Origin: Azomonas macrocytogenes
Lineage (GTDB): Bacteria > Pseudomonadota > Gammaproteobacteria > Pseudomonadales > Pseudomonadaceae
Reading direction: 5' to 3'
Assembly (NCBI RefSeq): GCF_014191985.1
Contig: NZ_JACHXI010000004.1
Location: forward strand, 124,001 to 188,000
Length of the DNA: 64,000 nucleotides
Shown here: piece after piece, positions 21,007 through 31,600 of the stretch
How positions within the stretch are numbered: position 1 is the first letter of the stretch
Layout of the letters: each line of letters begins with the position of its first letter
Translations under genes and position numbers: made by a program
Notes under the pieces: model-generated
Database searches by the model: none
What the model was told of the DNA's origin: nothing
The model's input: the letters and a program-made list of their open reading frames with translations, nothing else

Positions 21007-21507
21007 ATGATCGCGCGCTTTGGCAAGCTTTCCTGGCTTTGGCTCAGTGTGCTGGTCATCGTTATCGATCAGGCTAGTAAAATATACGCTGAGAACACGC
21101 TGGCGCTTTACCAGCGCGTTCAGGTAATTCCTGACCTCTTCAGCTGGACCCTGGCCTACAATACCGGTGCTGCCTTCAGCTTTCTTGCCGATCATTCCGG
21201 TTGGCAGCGCTGGTTATTCGCAGCCATCGCCATATTGGTCAGTGCCATGCTGGTAATCTGGATGAAACGTCTGAAACCAGAAGAAACTTGGGTCGCGATC
21301 GCGCTTGCATTGGTGCTTGGTGGTGCGCTAGGCAATCTCTATGATCGTGTTGTGCTTGGTCATGTGATCGATTTTATTCTGGTGCATTGGCAGGATCGCT
21401 GGCGCTTTCCTGCGTTCAATATTGCCGACACCGCAATCACCATCGGCGCCGTGATGCTGGCGTTGGACATGTTCAGAGGCAATAAATCCGGAGAACTCAG
21501 TCAATGA
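21007..21507 (+). CDS. lspA: Lipoprotein signal peptidase II
   Basis: A 166-residue inner-membrane aspartyl peptidase with four hydrophobic helices. The conserved LspA motifs are present: VIDQASKIYAE near the N-terminus, AYNTGAAFSFLA, GGALGNLYDRVVLGHVIDFI with one catalytic Asp, and FNIADTAI with the second. It removes signal peptides from prolipoproteins after diacylglycerol attachment. It follows ileS by 42 bp and overlaps fkpB by four bases (ATGA), indicating translational coupling. Confidence 0.96.
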   Translation: MIARFGKLSWLWLSVLVIVIDQASKIYAENTLALYQRVQVIPDLFSWTLAYNTGAAFSFLADHSGWQRWLFAAIAILVSAMLVIWMKRLKPEETWVAIALALVLGGALGNLYDRVVLGHVIDFILVHWQDRWRFPAFNIADTAITIGAVMLALDMFRGNKSGELSQ

Positions 21508-21941
21508 CTGAACAACGTATCGGGCCTGATAAGGCGGTCACCCTGCATTTTGCGCTCAAGCTCGACAATGGCGAAGTGGTCGACAGTACCTTTGAGAAAA
21601 AACCCGCCACGTTCAAGGTTGGCGATGGAAACCTGCTGCCAGGTTTCGAACAGGCGCTTTATGGCCTCAAGGCTGGCGACAGACGCACTCTGACCATCCT
21701 GCCAGAGCAGGGGTTTGGCCAGCATAATCCTCAGAATGTTCAGGTCATGTCGCGCAATCAATTTGAAAGTATGGAGCTTTCGGAAGGATTGCTGGTGATC
21801 TTCAACGATGCAGCCAATGCCGAACTGCCGGGAGTGATCAAGGTATTCGATGACAACCAAGTTACGGTCGATTTCAATCATCCGTTGGCCGGTAAGGCGC
21901 TGTCTTTCGATGTGGAAATCATAGAGGTCAATCCGTTCTAG
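21504..21941 (+). CDS. fkpB: FKBP-type peptidyl-prolyl isomerase FkpB (SlpA-like)
   Basis: A 145-residue SlyD/SlpA-type FKBP: VTLHFALKLDNGEVVDSTF, LLPGFEQALYGLKAGDRRT, and an inserted IF chaperone domain, ending FNHPLAGKALSFDVEIIEV. It has no His-rich SlyD tail. It probably acts as a cytoplasmic foldase/chaperone. Its start codon overlaps the lspA stop. The lspA-fkpB-ispH order is common in Gammaproteobacteria. No strong terminator separates it from ispH. Confidence 0.93.
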   Translation: MTEQRIGPDKAVTLHFALKLDNGEVVDSTFEKKPATFKVGDGNLLPGFEQALYGLKAGDRRTLTILPEQGFGQHNPQNVQVMSRNQFESMELSEGLLVIFNDAANAELPGVIKVFDDNQVTVDFNHPLAGKALSFDVEIIEVNPF

Positions 21942-22081
21942 GTAATTAAATATACGGAAGAAGCTCTCTTTAATTTCAATTCGCTTTAATTGTTGTGATT
22001 CCACAGTCGCTTTACCGGTTTGTTCAAGCGATCAAGGTTGATGCCGGTTTCCATGCCCCTGACGCGTATCGAGAGCCAATC

Positions 22082-23026
22082 ATGCATATCAAGCTCGCCA
22101 ATCCTCGTGGTTTCTGTGCTGGTGTCGATCGAGCCATCGAGATCGTCAATCGCGCTTTGGAGGTTTTCGGCTCGCCCATCTATGTGCGCCACGAGGTCGT
22201 GCACAACAAATTTGTCGTAGAGGATCTGCGTGCGCGAGGAGCTGTTTTCGTCGAAGAAATCGATCAGATTCCAGATAATGCCATCGTCATCTTCAGTGCT
22301 CATGGAGTATCTCAGAGCGTGCGCCAGGAAGCCGAACGACGCGGCCTCAAGGTATTTGATGCTACCTGTCCGCTGGTAACCAAGGTGCATCTGGAAGTGG
22401 CCAAGTATAGTCGCGATGGTTGTGAGTGCATTCTCATTGGCCATGCCGGACATCCTGAAGTCGAAGGGACCATGGGGCAGTACGACGGACGTAATGGTGG
22501 AGCCATTTATCTGGTCAAGAACGAAGAAGATGTGGCTCGCCTCACTGTGCGTAATCCTGGCAAGCTGGCTTTTGTCACCCAGACAACCTTGTCCATGGAT
22601 GACACCGCTCGGGTGATCGATGCTTTACGCAAGCGCTTTCCGGAGATTGGCGGCCCGCGTAAGGACGATATCTGTTACGCCACCCAAAATCGCCAGGATG
22701 CAATCAAGCAACTGGCTAGCGAATGCAATCTGCTCCTGGTGGTCGGTAGCCCCAACAGCTCCAATTCCAACCGCTTGCGCGAACTGGCCGAGCGTCTGGG
22801 GACGCCCGCTCATTTGATCGATAACGTCGAGGATTTGAAAAGGGAATGGTTTGCAGACGTCGAGCATGTCGGTATTACTGCCGGTGCCTCAGCTCCCGAG
22901 ATTCTGGTGCAAAGAGTCATCGAGCAACTGAGAGGTTGGGGGGGCAGTAGTGTTGATGAGTTGGATGGCCAGGTGGAGAACGTTACTTTCTCAATACCCA
23001 AAGAGCTCAGATTACGGGAGGCTTGA
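22082..23026 (+). CDS. ispH: 4-hydroxy-3-methylbut-2-enyl diphosphate reductase IspH (LytB)
   Basis: A 314-residue iron-sulfur enzyme for the last step of the MEP isoprenoid pathway, making IPP and DMAPP. The three cluster Cys are visible in [13 protein letters not shown] (Cys12), [11 protein letters not shown] and [11 protein letters not shown]. The substrate-binding motifs HEVVHNKFV and NSSNSNRL are also present. The frame is open to 21995 (GTG), but [14 protein letters not shown] at 22082 is the family start. Its ribosome-binding site is weak (GAGAG), consistent with reading from fkpB. Confidence 0.95.
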   Translation: MHIKLANPRGFCAGVDRAIEIVNRALEVFGSPIYVRHEVVHNKFVVEDLRARGAVFVEEIDQIPDNAIVIFSAHGVSQSVRQEAERRGLKVFDATCPLVTKVHLEVAKYSRDGCECILIGHAGHPEVEGTMGQYDGRNGGAIYLVKNEEDVARLTVRNPGKLAFVTQTTLSMDDTARVIDALRKRFPEIGGPRKDDICYATQNRQDAIKQLASECNLLLVVGSPNSSNSNRLRELAERLGTPAHLIDNVEDLKREWFADVEHVGITAGASAPEILVQRVIEQLRGWGGSSVDELDGQVENVTFSIPKELRLREA

Positions 23027-23304
23027 TTCGCCAGATTGCCTTTTGTCTTCGTACTGACAACTGGATCACCTGGCCTTGTGCTGCTCCAAGCCTGGCTTGA
23101 GTTCAATAGCTCTGAACTGTTAATGGTGCGCTCGCATCAGCGGGTCCTAGCGAACGCCCGACAGCGTGGCCATGTACAGTGCAAAAGGTAGGGCTGAGGA
23201 TTGGGAAGCATGAGGTGGCTCGAAAAGCTCTTCCTCTACTTGGAATTACCCACTGCTGCAAGAAGGGTATAGCGCGTTTGCCTTGGATGTTCATGTGATT
23301 AGTC

Positions 23305-23333
23305 TTGTTTGCATTGCTACTTTTCAATATAAT
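23305..23333 (+). promoter_or_regulatory. Upstream promoter of the tRNA-tuf operon (P1)
   Basis: TTGTTT (23305-23310), 17-bp spacer, TATAAT (23328-23333), followed by the GC-rich discriminator GCGCCCGC, a feature of stringently controlled stable-RNA promoters. It is about 130 bp upstream of tRNA-Tyr. Confidence 0.65.
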
Positions 23334-23420
23334 GCGCCCGCTTTACAGGGTGCTTGATTTGAAGCGGCTTGCTCTGTAATTACGTCAAAAGCTAACTGCA
23401 TGTTTTAAAACAGAAAGCTA

Positions 23421-23448
23421 TTGACAGAAGTGATTGAGGCGTTAAGAT
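23421..23448 (+). promoter_or_regulatory. Proximal promoter of the tRNA-tuf operon (P2)
   Basis: TTGACA (23421-23426), 16-bp spacer, TAAGAT (23443-23448), just before tRNA-Tyr. The palindrome TGTTTTAAAACA ends nine bases upstream of the -35 and could act as an AT-rich UP element or an operator. Confidence 0.65.
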
Positions 23449-23463
23449 GTCGCCTCTCTCTGT

Positions 23464-23548
23464 GGAGGGATTCCCGAGTGGCCAAAGGGATCAGACTGTA
23501 AATCTGACGTCTTCGACTTCGAAGGTTCGAATCCTTCTCCCTCCACCA
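23464..23548 (+). tRNA. tRNA-Tyr (GTA)
   Basis: An 85-base class II tRNA with acceptor arms GGAGGGA and TCCCTCC, anticodon loop ACTGTAAAT (GTA), a long variable arm, TTCGAAT T-loop, and an encoded CCA. Confidence 0.96.
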
Positions 23549-23571
23549 TATTTGTGGTGAGTGTTGTAATC

Positions 23572-23645
<74 letters not shown>

Positions 23646-23654
23646 GCTTGATTT

Positions 23655-23730
23655 GCTCATGTAGCTCAGTTGGTAGAGCACACCCTTGGTAAGGGTGAGG
23701 TCAGCGGTTCAAATCCGCTCATGAGCTCCA
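23655..23730 (+). tRNA. tRNA-Thr (GGT)
   Basis: A 76-base cloverleaf with acceptor arms GCTCATG and CATGAGC, anticodon stem CACCC/GGGTG around loop TTGGTAA (anticodon GGT), and an encoded CCA. It is nine bases after tRNA-Gly, so processing from a common transcript is expected. Confidence 0.96.
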
Positions 23731-23739
23731 TCTTGTGGT

Positions 23740-23771
23740 AAAGGCAGATATGAAAGTATCTGCCTTTCTTT
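23740..23771 (+). terminator. Terminator-like hairpin between tRNA-Thr and tuf copy 1
   Basis: AAAGGCAGATA and TATCTGCCTTT pair perfectly over 11 bp around TGAAAG and are followed by CTTT. It lies in the tRNA-to-tuf gap and could partially terminate or serve as an RNase processing site. Confidence 0.55.
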
Positions 23772-23818
23772 ATGAATATAAAGATTTCGAGTGGATTTGG
23801 TCTTGGGGGACGGTTTTG

Positions 23819-25013
<1,195 letters not shown>

Positions 25014-25030
25014 GTAGATCTTTTTTGTTG

Positions 25031-25060
25031 GGTCGGGTATTATACTCGGCCTGACTTTTT
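25031..25060 (+). terminator. Terminator or attenuator after tuf copy 1
   Basis: GGTCGGGTA and TACTCGGCC pair over nine positions (two G-T) around TTA, and a TTTTT run begins four bases later. It lies only four bases before tRNA-Trp. The TATACT inside it might also be read as a -10, but no -35 is found at the right distance. Confidence 0.5.
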
Positions 25061-25064
25061 CTTT

Positions 25065-25140
25065 AGGCCAGTAGCTCAATTGGCAGAGCGGCGGTCTCCA
25101 AAACCGCAGGTTGGGGGTTCGATTCCCTCCTGGCCTGCCA
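25065..25140 (+). tRNA. tRNA-Trp (CCA)
   Basis: A 76-base cloverleaf with acceptor arms AGGCCAG and CTGGCCT, anticodon stem GCGGT/ACCGC around loop CTCCAAA (anticodon CCA), T-loop GTTCGATTC, and an encoded 3' CCA. It lies between tuf copy 1 and secE, as in E. coli and pseudomonads. Confidence 0.96.
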
Positions 25141-25177
25141 GTTTTAATCGACTGGCAGTCCGCAAGGTTTCTAAAAG

Positions 25178-25546
25178 ATGAATGCAAAGGCTGAAGCTGG
25201 TACGTCACGCTTCGATTTTTTGAAGTGGACTGTTGTGGTTCTTTTGGTTGTTGCAGCAGTTGTCGGTAATCAGTATTACTCTGGCTCACCTTTGTTGTAT
25301 CGGGTTTTGGCTTTGTTGGCTGTTGGTGTCTTTGCTGCTTTTGTCGTCTTTCAGACTTCAAAAGGGCGAGCATTTTACTCTTTGCTAGTTGAAGCGAAGC
25401 TTGAGATTAGAAAGGTGGTCTGGCCGACTCGCCAGGAAACTACACAAACTACATTCATTGTCGTTGCTGTGGTTTTGGTGATGGCTTTGCTCTTGTGGGG
25501 GTTGGACTCTTTTCTTGGTTGGCTGGTCTCGATGGTTGCAGGTTAA
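25178..25546 (+). CDS. secE: Preprotein translocase subunit SecE
   Basis: A 122-residue inner-membrane protein with three hydrophobic helices: WTVVVLLVVAAVVG, ALLAVGVFAAFVVF, and the conserved C-terminal one (FIVVAVVLVMALLLWGLDSF). The conserved amphipathic segment before the last helix reads AKLEIRKVVWPTRQETTQT. It clamps SecY in the SecYEG channel. The three-helix form is typical of Gammaproteobacteria. It is followed by nusG after 15 bp, the standard secE-nusG pair. Confidence 0.96.
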   Translation: MNAKAEAGTSRFDFLKWTVVVLLVVAAVVGNQYYSGSPLLYRVLALLAVGVFAAFVVFQTSKGRAFYSLLVEAKLEIRKVVWPTRQETTQTTFIVVAVVLVMALLLWGLDSFLGWLVSMVAG

Positions 25547-25561
25547 TAGTAAGGGTGTCTC

Positions 25562-26095
25562 GTGGCTAAGCGTTGGTATGTTGTGCATGCTTACTCCGGT
25601 TACGAGAAGCATGTAATGCGCTCTTTGATTGACCGAGTAAAGCTGGCTGGTATGGAAGCTGAGTTCGGTGAAATTCTGGTCCCGACCGAAGAGGTTGTAG
25701 AGATGCGGAATGGGCAAAAGCGCAAAAGCGAGCGTAAGTTCTTTCCTGGATATGTCCTTGTTCAGATGGACATGAATGAAGGAACTTGGCACTTGGTGAA
25801 GGATACGCCGAGAGTCATGGGTTTTATCGGTGGGACAGCCGATAAACCTGCTCCCATTACCGATAAAGAAGCTGAAGCAATTCTTCGCCGAGTGGCCGAT
25901 GGTAGCGAAAAACCCAAACCCAAGACTCTTTTCGAGCCCGGTGAGGTAGTCCGTGTTGTCGATGGGCCTTTTGCTGACTTCAACGGCGTTGTCGAAGAAG
26001 TGAATTACGAAAAAAGTCGTGTTCAAGTGGCTGTGATTATCTTCGGTCGCTCTACGCCGGTAGAGCTGGAATTCAGTCAGGTAGAGAAAGTTTAA
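25562..26095 (+). CDS. nusG: Transcription termination/antitermination factor NusG
   Basis: A 177-residue NusG with an N-terminal NGN domain that contacts RNA polymerase ([32 protein letters not shown]) and a C-terminal KOW domain ([24 protein letters not shown]). It couples transcription to translation through S10 and supports Rho termination. The start codon is GTG at 25562. It is translated downstream of secE and upstream of rplK. Confidence 0.97.
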   Translation: MAKRWYVVHAYSGYEKHVMRSLIDRVKLAGMEAEFGEILVPTEEVVEMRNGQKRKSERKFFPGYVLVQMDMNEGTWHLVKDTPRVMGFIGGTADKPAPITDKEAEAILRRVADGSEKPKPKTLFEPGEVVRVVDGPFADFNGVVEEVNYEKSRVQVAVIIFGRSTPVELEFSQVEKV

Positions 26096-26101
26096 GTTAA
26101 T

Positions 26102-26131
26102 ATCCTGCCATCAGCATTATTGAGGCAGGAT
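26102..26131 (+). terminator. Hairpin between nusG and rplK
   Basis: ATCCTGCC and GGCAGGAT pair perfectly, with further TCA/TGA pairing inside, around a small loop; GTTTGTGTT follows. It begins seven bases after the nusG stop and may partially terminate secE-nusG transcripts. Confidence 0.5.
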
Positions 26132-26200
26132 GTTTGTGTTGCAGGAAAATAAATCTGCAAAAGGGGAGCCGAAAGGCGCTTTTACCCATACGGAGTGGCT

Positions 26201-26632
26201 ATGGCCAAGAAAATTCAAGCTTATATCAAACTGCAGGTTAAAGCTGCACAAGCTAATCCATCGCCACCAGTTGGTCCGGCCTTGGGCCAGCATGGTGTGA
26301 ATATCATGGAGTTCTGCAAGGCTTTCAATGCCAAGACCCAAGGTATGGAACCAGGTCTTCCAACTCCTGTAATCATTACTGTTTACAGCGATAGAAGTTT
26401 CACATTCGAGACTAAAAGTACTCCTGCCTCGGTTCTTCTCAAGAAGGCTGCCGGTATCTCCTCGGGATCTGCGCGTCCAAATACCCAGAAGGTTGGTACT
26501 GTCACTCGCACTCAACTCGAAGATATTGCCAAGGCCAAACAAGCGGATCTAACGGCTGCTGATCTTGATGCTGCAGTTCGTACTATCGCAGGCTCTGCTC
26601 GTAGCATGGGCTTGAACGTGGAGGGCGTGTAA
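26201..26632 (+). CDS. rplK: 50S ribosomal protein L11
   Basis: A 143-residue L11: [40 protein letters not shown] in the N-terminal factor-interaction domain, and a C-terminal 23S GTPase-centre-binding domain ([21 protein letters not shown]). An earlier GTG at 26195 overlaps the GGAG ribosome-binding site; ATG 26201 is the proper start. The 70 bp upstream should contain the L1 autoregulatory target by analogy with E. coli; I did not derive its structure. Its stop codon overlaps the rplA start by one base. Confidence 0.97.
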   Translation: MAKKIQAYIKLQVKAAQANPSPPVGPALGQHGVNIMEFCKAFNAKTQGMEPGLPTPVIITVYSDRSFTFETKSTPASVLLKKAAGISSGSARPNTQKVGTVTRTQLEDIAKAKQADLTAADLDAAVRTIAGSARSMGLNVEGV

Positions 26633-27327
26633 TGGCTAAGCTAACCAAGCGCCAAAAAGCAATAGCTGCAAAGGTCGAGGCTGGAAAGCAATATGGCTTT
26701 GAAGATGCAGCAAGATTGTTATCTGAGCTCTCAGCGTCCAAATTTAAAGAATCAATAGATATTGCTATCAATCTTGGCGTTGATCCACGTAAATCAGATC
26801 AGGTTGTCCGTGGTGCTACTGTTCTGCCAAATGGTACCGGTAAAGCTGTTCGTGTTGCCGTTTTTACTCAGGGCGCGAATGCCGAAGCTGCTCTGGCAGC
26901 AGGCGCTGATAGAGTTGGTATGGATGAATTGGCTGCCGAAATGAAAGGCGGCGATTTGAGCTATGACGTAGTTATCGCCTCGCCAGATGCAATGCGGGTT
27001 GTCGGACAGCTAGGCCAAATTCTTGGTCCGCGTGGACTGATGCCTAACCCTAAGGTTGGTACTGTTACTCCTGATGTAGCGACTGCGGTTAAGAATGCTA
27101 AGGCCGGTCAGGTAAGGTTCCGTACGGATAAGAATGGAATCATTCATGCTTCGGTTGGCAAGATCGATTTTGAATCGGTAAAACTGAAGCAGAATGTTGA
27201 AGCTTTGATGGCGGATCTCAAGCGCCTCAAGCCTTCTACTTCCAAAGGTGTATATGTCAAGCGCGTAACTCTGAGCTCTACAATGGGGCCAGGCTTGATT
27301 ATTGATCAAGCTTCGATTGATGCATGA
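26632..27327 (+). CDS. rplA: 50S ribosomal protein L1
   Basis: A 231-residue L1 protein of the ribosomal stalk: [60 protein letters not shown], and the C-terminal [11 protein letters not shown]. In E. coli it also represses its own operon by binding the rplK leader. Start ATG overlaps the last base of the rplK stop, so translation is coupled. rplJ follows after a 198-base leader. Confidence 0.97.
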   Translation: MAKLTKRQKAIAAKVEAGKQYGFEDAARLLSELSASKFKESIDIAINLGVDPRKSDQVVRGATVLPNGTGKAVRVAVFTQGANAEAALAAGADRVGMDELAAEMKGGDLSYDVVIASPDAMRVVGQLGQILGPRGLMPNPKVGTVTPDVATAVKNAKAGQVRFRTDKNGIIHASVGKIDFESVKLKQNVEALMADLKRLKPSTSKGVYVKRVTLSSTMGPGLIIDQASIDA

Positions 27328-27359
27328 TAGATAGTATTTCGACTTTGTCTGAAATACTT

Positions 27360-27515
27360 GAAAATTGGGGTCTCTGCCTGGGCGGGGGCTTTCCAAGACC
27401 GTAGGTGGTGCAAACCTTAAAAGATAAAGCCTACGCAGAGGTGCTCCCGATTCATACCGAATCAGACACCAAAGATGATCCGGCGCTCAGCCGGATAGCA
27501 CCGGTAATATCCAGG
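27360..27515 (+). promoter_or_regulatory. L10(L12)4-binding leader of rplJL
   Basis: The long untranslated stretch before rplJ contains GGTCTCTGCCTGGGC, then CGTAGGTGGTGCAAAC and CTACGCAGAGGTGC, which can pair distantly (CTCTGC/GCAGAG and CGTAGG/CCTACG). This matches the position and general pattern of the L10 leader, where the L10-L12 complex represses translation of rplJ. Boundaries are approximate. Confidence 0.75.
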
Positions 27516-27525
27516 AGTGAAACCC

Positions 27526-28026
27526 GTGGCAATCAAACTCGAAGACAAGAAAGCCATTGTCGCTGAAGTCAACGGGGCTGCCAAAGTTGCCTTGTCCGCC
27601 GTCGTAGCTGATGCTCGTGGTGTGACTGTAAGCGCTATGACTGGACTTCGTAAAGAGGCTCGCGAGGCGGGCGTGTACGTGAGAGTCGTACGCAATACCC
27701 TCGCTCGGCGCGCTGTTGAAGGCACTAGTTTTGAAGTGCTCAACGATGCGTTCAAAGGGCCGACCCTGATTGCATTTTCAAATGAACATCCAGGTGCTGC
27801 TGCCCGGATTTTCAAGGATTTTGCCAAAGGTCAGGATAAGTTCGAGATCAAAGCCGCTGCCTTCGAAGGGCAACTTATTGCAGCCAACCAAATCGATGTT
27901 TTGGCAAATCTGCCGACTTACGACGAGGCTGTTGCTCAATTAATGAGCGTTATCCAAGGTGCTACCAGCAAGCTGGCTCGTACCATTGCGGCTATTCGCG
28001 ACCAGAAGGAGAGTGCAGCTGCTTGA
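27526..28026 (+). CDS. rplJ: 50S ribosomal protein L10
   Basis: A 166-residue L10: [40 protein letters not shown], and a C-terminal helix ([16 protein letters not shown]) on which L7/L12 dimers assemble. A GTG at 27517 lies inside the AGGAG ribosome-binding site; the GTG at 27526 is eight bases from it and gives the normal N-terminus. The L10-L12 stalk recruits translation factors. It is followed by rplL after 78 bp. Confidence 0.97.
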   Translation: MAIKLEDKKAIVAEVNGAAKVALSAVVADARGVTVSAMTGLRKEAREAGVYVRVVRNTLARRAVEGTSFEVLNDAFKGPTLIAFSNEHPGAAARIFKDFAKGQDKFEIKAAAFEGQLIAANQIDVLANLPTYDEAVAQLMSVIQGATSKLARTIAAIRDQKESAAA

Positions 28027-28104
28027 TTAAGGGTAGCTCACTATTCTCGAATCATTTGAATTCGATGGCCGCAGGCCGTCTTTAGATTACAGGAAAATAG
28101 AGTC

Positions 28105-28473
28105 ATGGCTCTTAGCAACGAAGATATCATCAGCGCCGTATCCGAAATGTCGGTCATGCAAATTGTTGACCTCATCAAGGCGATGGAAGAAAAGTTTGGC
28201 GTAACCGCAGCTTCTGCCGTCGCAGCAGCTCCTGCGGCAGCAGCAGCTGCCGCTGAAGAACAGACTGAATTTACGGTTGTCTTGGCTGAAACGGGCGACA
28301 AAAAAGTGAACGTCATTAAGGCGGTTCGTGAATTGACCGGCCTTGGTTTGAAAGAAGCCAAGGCAGTTGTCGATGGAGCTCCTGGTGTCGTCAAGGAAGG
28401 TGTTTCCAAAGAAGAAGCCGAAGCTGCCAAGAAATCTTTGGAAGAGGCTGGTGCCAAAGTCGAGCTTAAATAA
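28105..28473 (+). CDS. rplL: 50S ribosomal protein L7/L12
   Basis: A 122-residue acidic stalk protein. The N-terminal dimerisation helices ([20 protein letters not shown]) are joined by an Ala-rich hinge ([12 protein letters not shown]) to the factor-binding domain with [20 protein letters not shown] and [18 protein letters not shown]. It recruits EF-Tu and EF-G. It ends 47 bases before the rplL-rpoB attenuator. Confidence 0.97.
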   Translation: MALSNEDIISAVSEMSVMQIVDLIKAMEEKFGVTAASAVAAAPAAAAAAAEEQTEFTVVLAETGDKKVNVIKAVRELTGLGLKEAKAVVDGAPGVVKEGVSKEEAEAAKKSLEEAGAKVELK

Positions 28474-28520
28474 CATCGACTTTGTACCAATACAGCCAAA
28501 GCAGTCTGCAAATGGCTGGT

Positions 28521-28549
28521 GGCTGGTGGCTTTTGCCACCGGCCTTTTT
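28521..28549 (+). terminator. Attenuator between rplL and rpoB
   Basis: GGCTGGTGGC and GCCACCGGCC pair (one G-T) around TTTT and run into TTTTT. A partial terminator at this position is known in the equivalent E. coli operon and lets ribosomal protein genes be transcribed more than rpoBC. Confidence 0.85.
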
Positions 28550-28685
28550 CCGTTATGGCTCTCAGTCTGTTTTGAGTGCTTAACGAACCGCTCTGCGGTA
28601 GCAAAGAAAGTACAAATTGCGAGATTTCAGGCTGCTCCTGTCGAGGAGAAGCCAAACAAGCTGGTGACCAAGCTGGGGAACGCTG

Positions 28686-31600
28686 ATGGCTTACTCATAC
28701 ACTGAGAAAAAACGTATCCGCAAGGACTTTAGCAAGTTGCCGCACGTAATGGATGTGCCGTATTTATTGGCCATCCAGTTGGATTCTTATCTTGAATTCC
28801 TGCAGGCAGGCGTTTCCAAAGAAAGATTGCGCGATGTTGGCTTGCACGCAGCCTTCAAATCCGTTTTTCCGATTATCAGCTATTCCGGCAATGCTGCGTT
28901 GGAGTATGTCGGCTACCGGCTTGGAGAGCCTGCGTTCGATGTGAAAGAATGCGTTTTACGCGGTGTGACTTTTGCCGTGCCTCTTAGAGTCAAGGTTCGA
29001 CTTATCATTTTTGATAAAGAATCCTCGAACAAGGCAATCAAGGATATTAAAGAGCAGGAAGTGTACATGGGGGAAATTCCCCTCATGACTGAAAACGGTA
29101 CTTTCATTATTAATGGTACCGAGCGGGTGATCGTTTCGCAGTTGCACCGCTCTCCAGGTGTCTTCTTCGACCACGACCGCGGCAAGACCCATAGCTCAGG
29201 AAAACTCTTGTATTCTGCTCGAGTCATTCCTTATCGCGGTTCCTGGCTGGATTTCGAGTTCGATCCTAAAGATGCGGTATTCGTACGTATCGACCGTCGC
29301 CGCAAGCTGCCTGCGACAGTCCTTCTGCGTGCGCTAGGTTACAGTACTGAGGAGGTTCTGGACTCCTTTTATGACACCAACGTTTTCCATGTGCGTGGAG
29401 AGATTCTGGCGCTGGAGCTGGTACCTCAGCGGTTGCGTGGGGAAATTGCATCCTTCGATATCAAGGACTCCAGCGGCAAGGTGATCGTAGAGCAGGGTCG
29501 TCGCATCACGGCTCGCCATATCAACCAACTTGATAAGTCTGGCATCCAAGAGTTGGAAATGCCGCTGGACTATGTTTTAGGTCGTACCACAGCCAAGGCT
29601 ATTGTGGATCCGGCAACCGGGGAAATCATTGCCGAATGCAATACTGAGCTGACTGTCGACTTGATAGCCAAGGTGGTGAAATGCCAGGTAACCCGTTTCG
29701 AAACACTTTATACAAATGATATTGATTGCGGTCCTTTCATTTCGGACACGCTGAAGATCGATTCGACTGCCAATCAATTGGAAGCACTGGTCGAAATTTA
29801 TCGCATGATGCGTCCTGGCGAGCCGCCGACCAAGGATGCGGCGGAAACATTGTTCAATAATCTGTTCTTCAGTGCCGAGCGCTACGATCTGTCGGCTGTT
29901 GGTCGGATGAAATTCAACCGCCGTATCGGTCGGGCCGAGATCGAAGGTCTTGGTGTGTTGAGCAAGGAAGATATCGTTGCTGTTCTCAAAACCCTGGTGG
30001 ATATCCGTAACGGCAAGGGCATTGTCGATGATATCGATCACCTGGGTAACCGGCGTGTGCGCTGTGTTGGCGAAATGGCGGAAAATCAGTTTCGCGTGGG
30101 GCTTGTCCGTGTCGAGCGTGCCGTTAAAGAGCGTTTGTCCATGGCTGAAAGCGAAGGCTTGATGCCGCAGGACCTTATCAATGCAAAGCCTGTCGCTGCT
30201 GCAGTGAAAGAGTTCTTCGGTTCCAGTCAACTTTCGCAGTTCATGGACCAGAACAATCCGCTTTCGGAAATCACGCACAAGCGCCGTGTGTCAGCGCTTG
30301 GCCCGGGCGGGCTTACTCGTGAGCGTGCCGGCTTCGAAGTGCGTGACGTACACCCGACGCATTATGGTCGAGTTTGTCCGATCGAAACGCCTGAAGGTCC
30401 AAATATCGGTCTGATCAATTCCCTGGCTGCTTATGCGCGTACCAATCAGTATGGTTTCCTGGAAAGCCCGTACCGCGTAGTCAAGGAAGGCAAGGTCACT
30501 ACGGAGATCGTCTACCTTTCAGCCATCGAAGAGGCCGAACATGTAATCGCGCAGGCATCGGCGACTCTGGATAGCGAAGGGCGCCTGATTGACGAACTGG
30601 TCAATGTCCGCCATCTCAACGAATTCACGGTGAAGGCTCCGGAAGACGTTACCTTGATGGACGTTTCTCCACGTCAGGTTGTGTCGGTTGCGGCATCGCT
30701 GATCCCCTTTCTCGAGCATGATGATGCTAACCGTGCGCTCATGGGATCCAACATGCAGCGCCAGGCAGTCCCGACCTTGCGTGCCGACAAGCCGTTAGTC
30801 GGTACCGGTATGGAGCGTAATGTCGCCCGCGATTCTGGTGTCTGTGTGGTTGCTCGTCGTGGCGGCGTGATTGATTCGGTCGACGCCAGTCGTATCGTGG
30901 TTCGTGTGAACAATGACGAAGTGGAAACCGGTGAGGCGGGTGTAGATATCTACAACCTCACCAAGTACACCCGTTCCAACCAGAACACCTGCATCAATCA
31001 GCGTCCGCTGGTTCGCAAGGGTGATCAGGTTGCGCGTGGCGATATCATGGCCGATGGCCCTTCGACCGATATGGGTGAGTTGGCGCTGGGCCAGAACATG
31101 CGCGTGGCATTCATGCCCTGGAACGGCTTCAACTTTGAAGACTCGATCTGCCTTTCCGAGCGCGTAGTGCAAGAGGATCGCTTCACCACAATCCATATTC
31201 AGGAACTGACTTGCGTCTCTCGTGATACCAAGCTCGGTCCGGAAGAAATCACGGCAGATATTCCAAACGTTGGTGAAGCTGCACTCAACAAATTGGACGA
31301 AGCGGGCATTGTTTATGTGGGTGCCGAAGTACAGGCTGGGGATATCCTGGTTGGTAAGGTGACGCCGAAAGGTGAAACCCAACTGACTCCTGAAGAAAAG
31401 CTGCTTCGCGCGATCTTCGGCGAAAAAGCCTCGGATGTGAAAGATACTTCCTTGCGTGTACCGACTGGTACCAAAGGCACCGTCATCGATGTTCAGGTTT
31501 TTACCAGGGACGGCGTCGAGCGCGATTCACGCGCGCTGGCTATCGAAAAAATGCAATTGGACGAAATCCGCAAGGACCTGAATGAAGAGTTCCGGATCGT

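Larger units (their letters stand above)
23027..23463. other. 437-bp intergenic region before the tRNA-tuf operon
   Basis: No gene is supported; a 74-codon leftward open frame (23103-23327) has no recognisable sequence or ribosome-binding site. In P. aeruginosa ispH is followed by type IV pilus genes, as I remember it; none is visible here. The right part holds two promoter candidates (23305-23333 and 23421-23448) and a 12-bp perfect palindrome TGTTTTAAAACA (23401-23412). Confidence 0.5.

Noticed and set aside
23103..23327. Leftward 74-codon open frame between ispH and tRNA-Tyr
   Set aside because: No ribosome-binding site, no recognisable sequence, and no sign of a type IV pilin remnant that I could defend.
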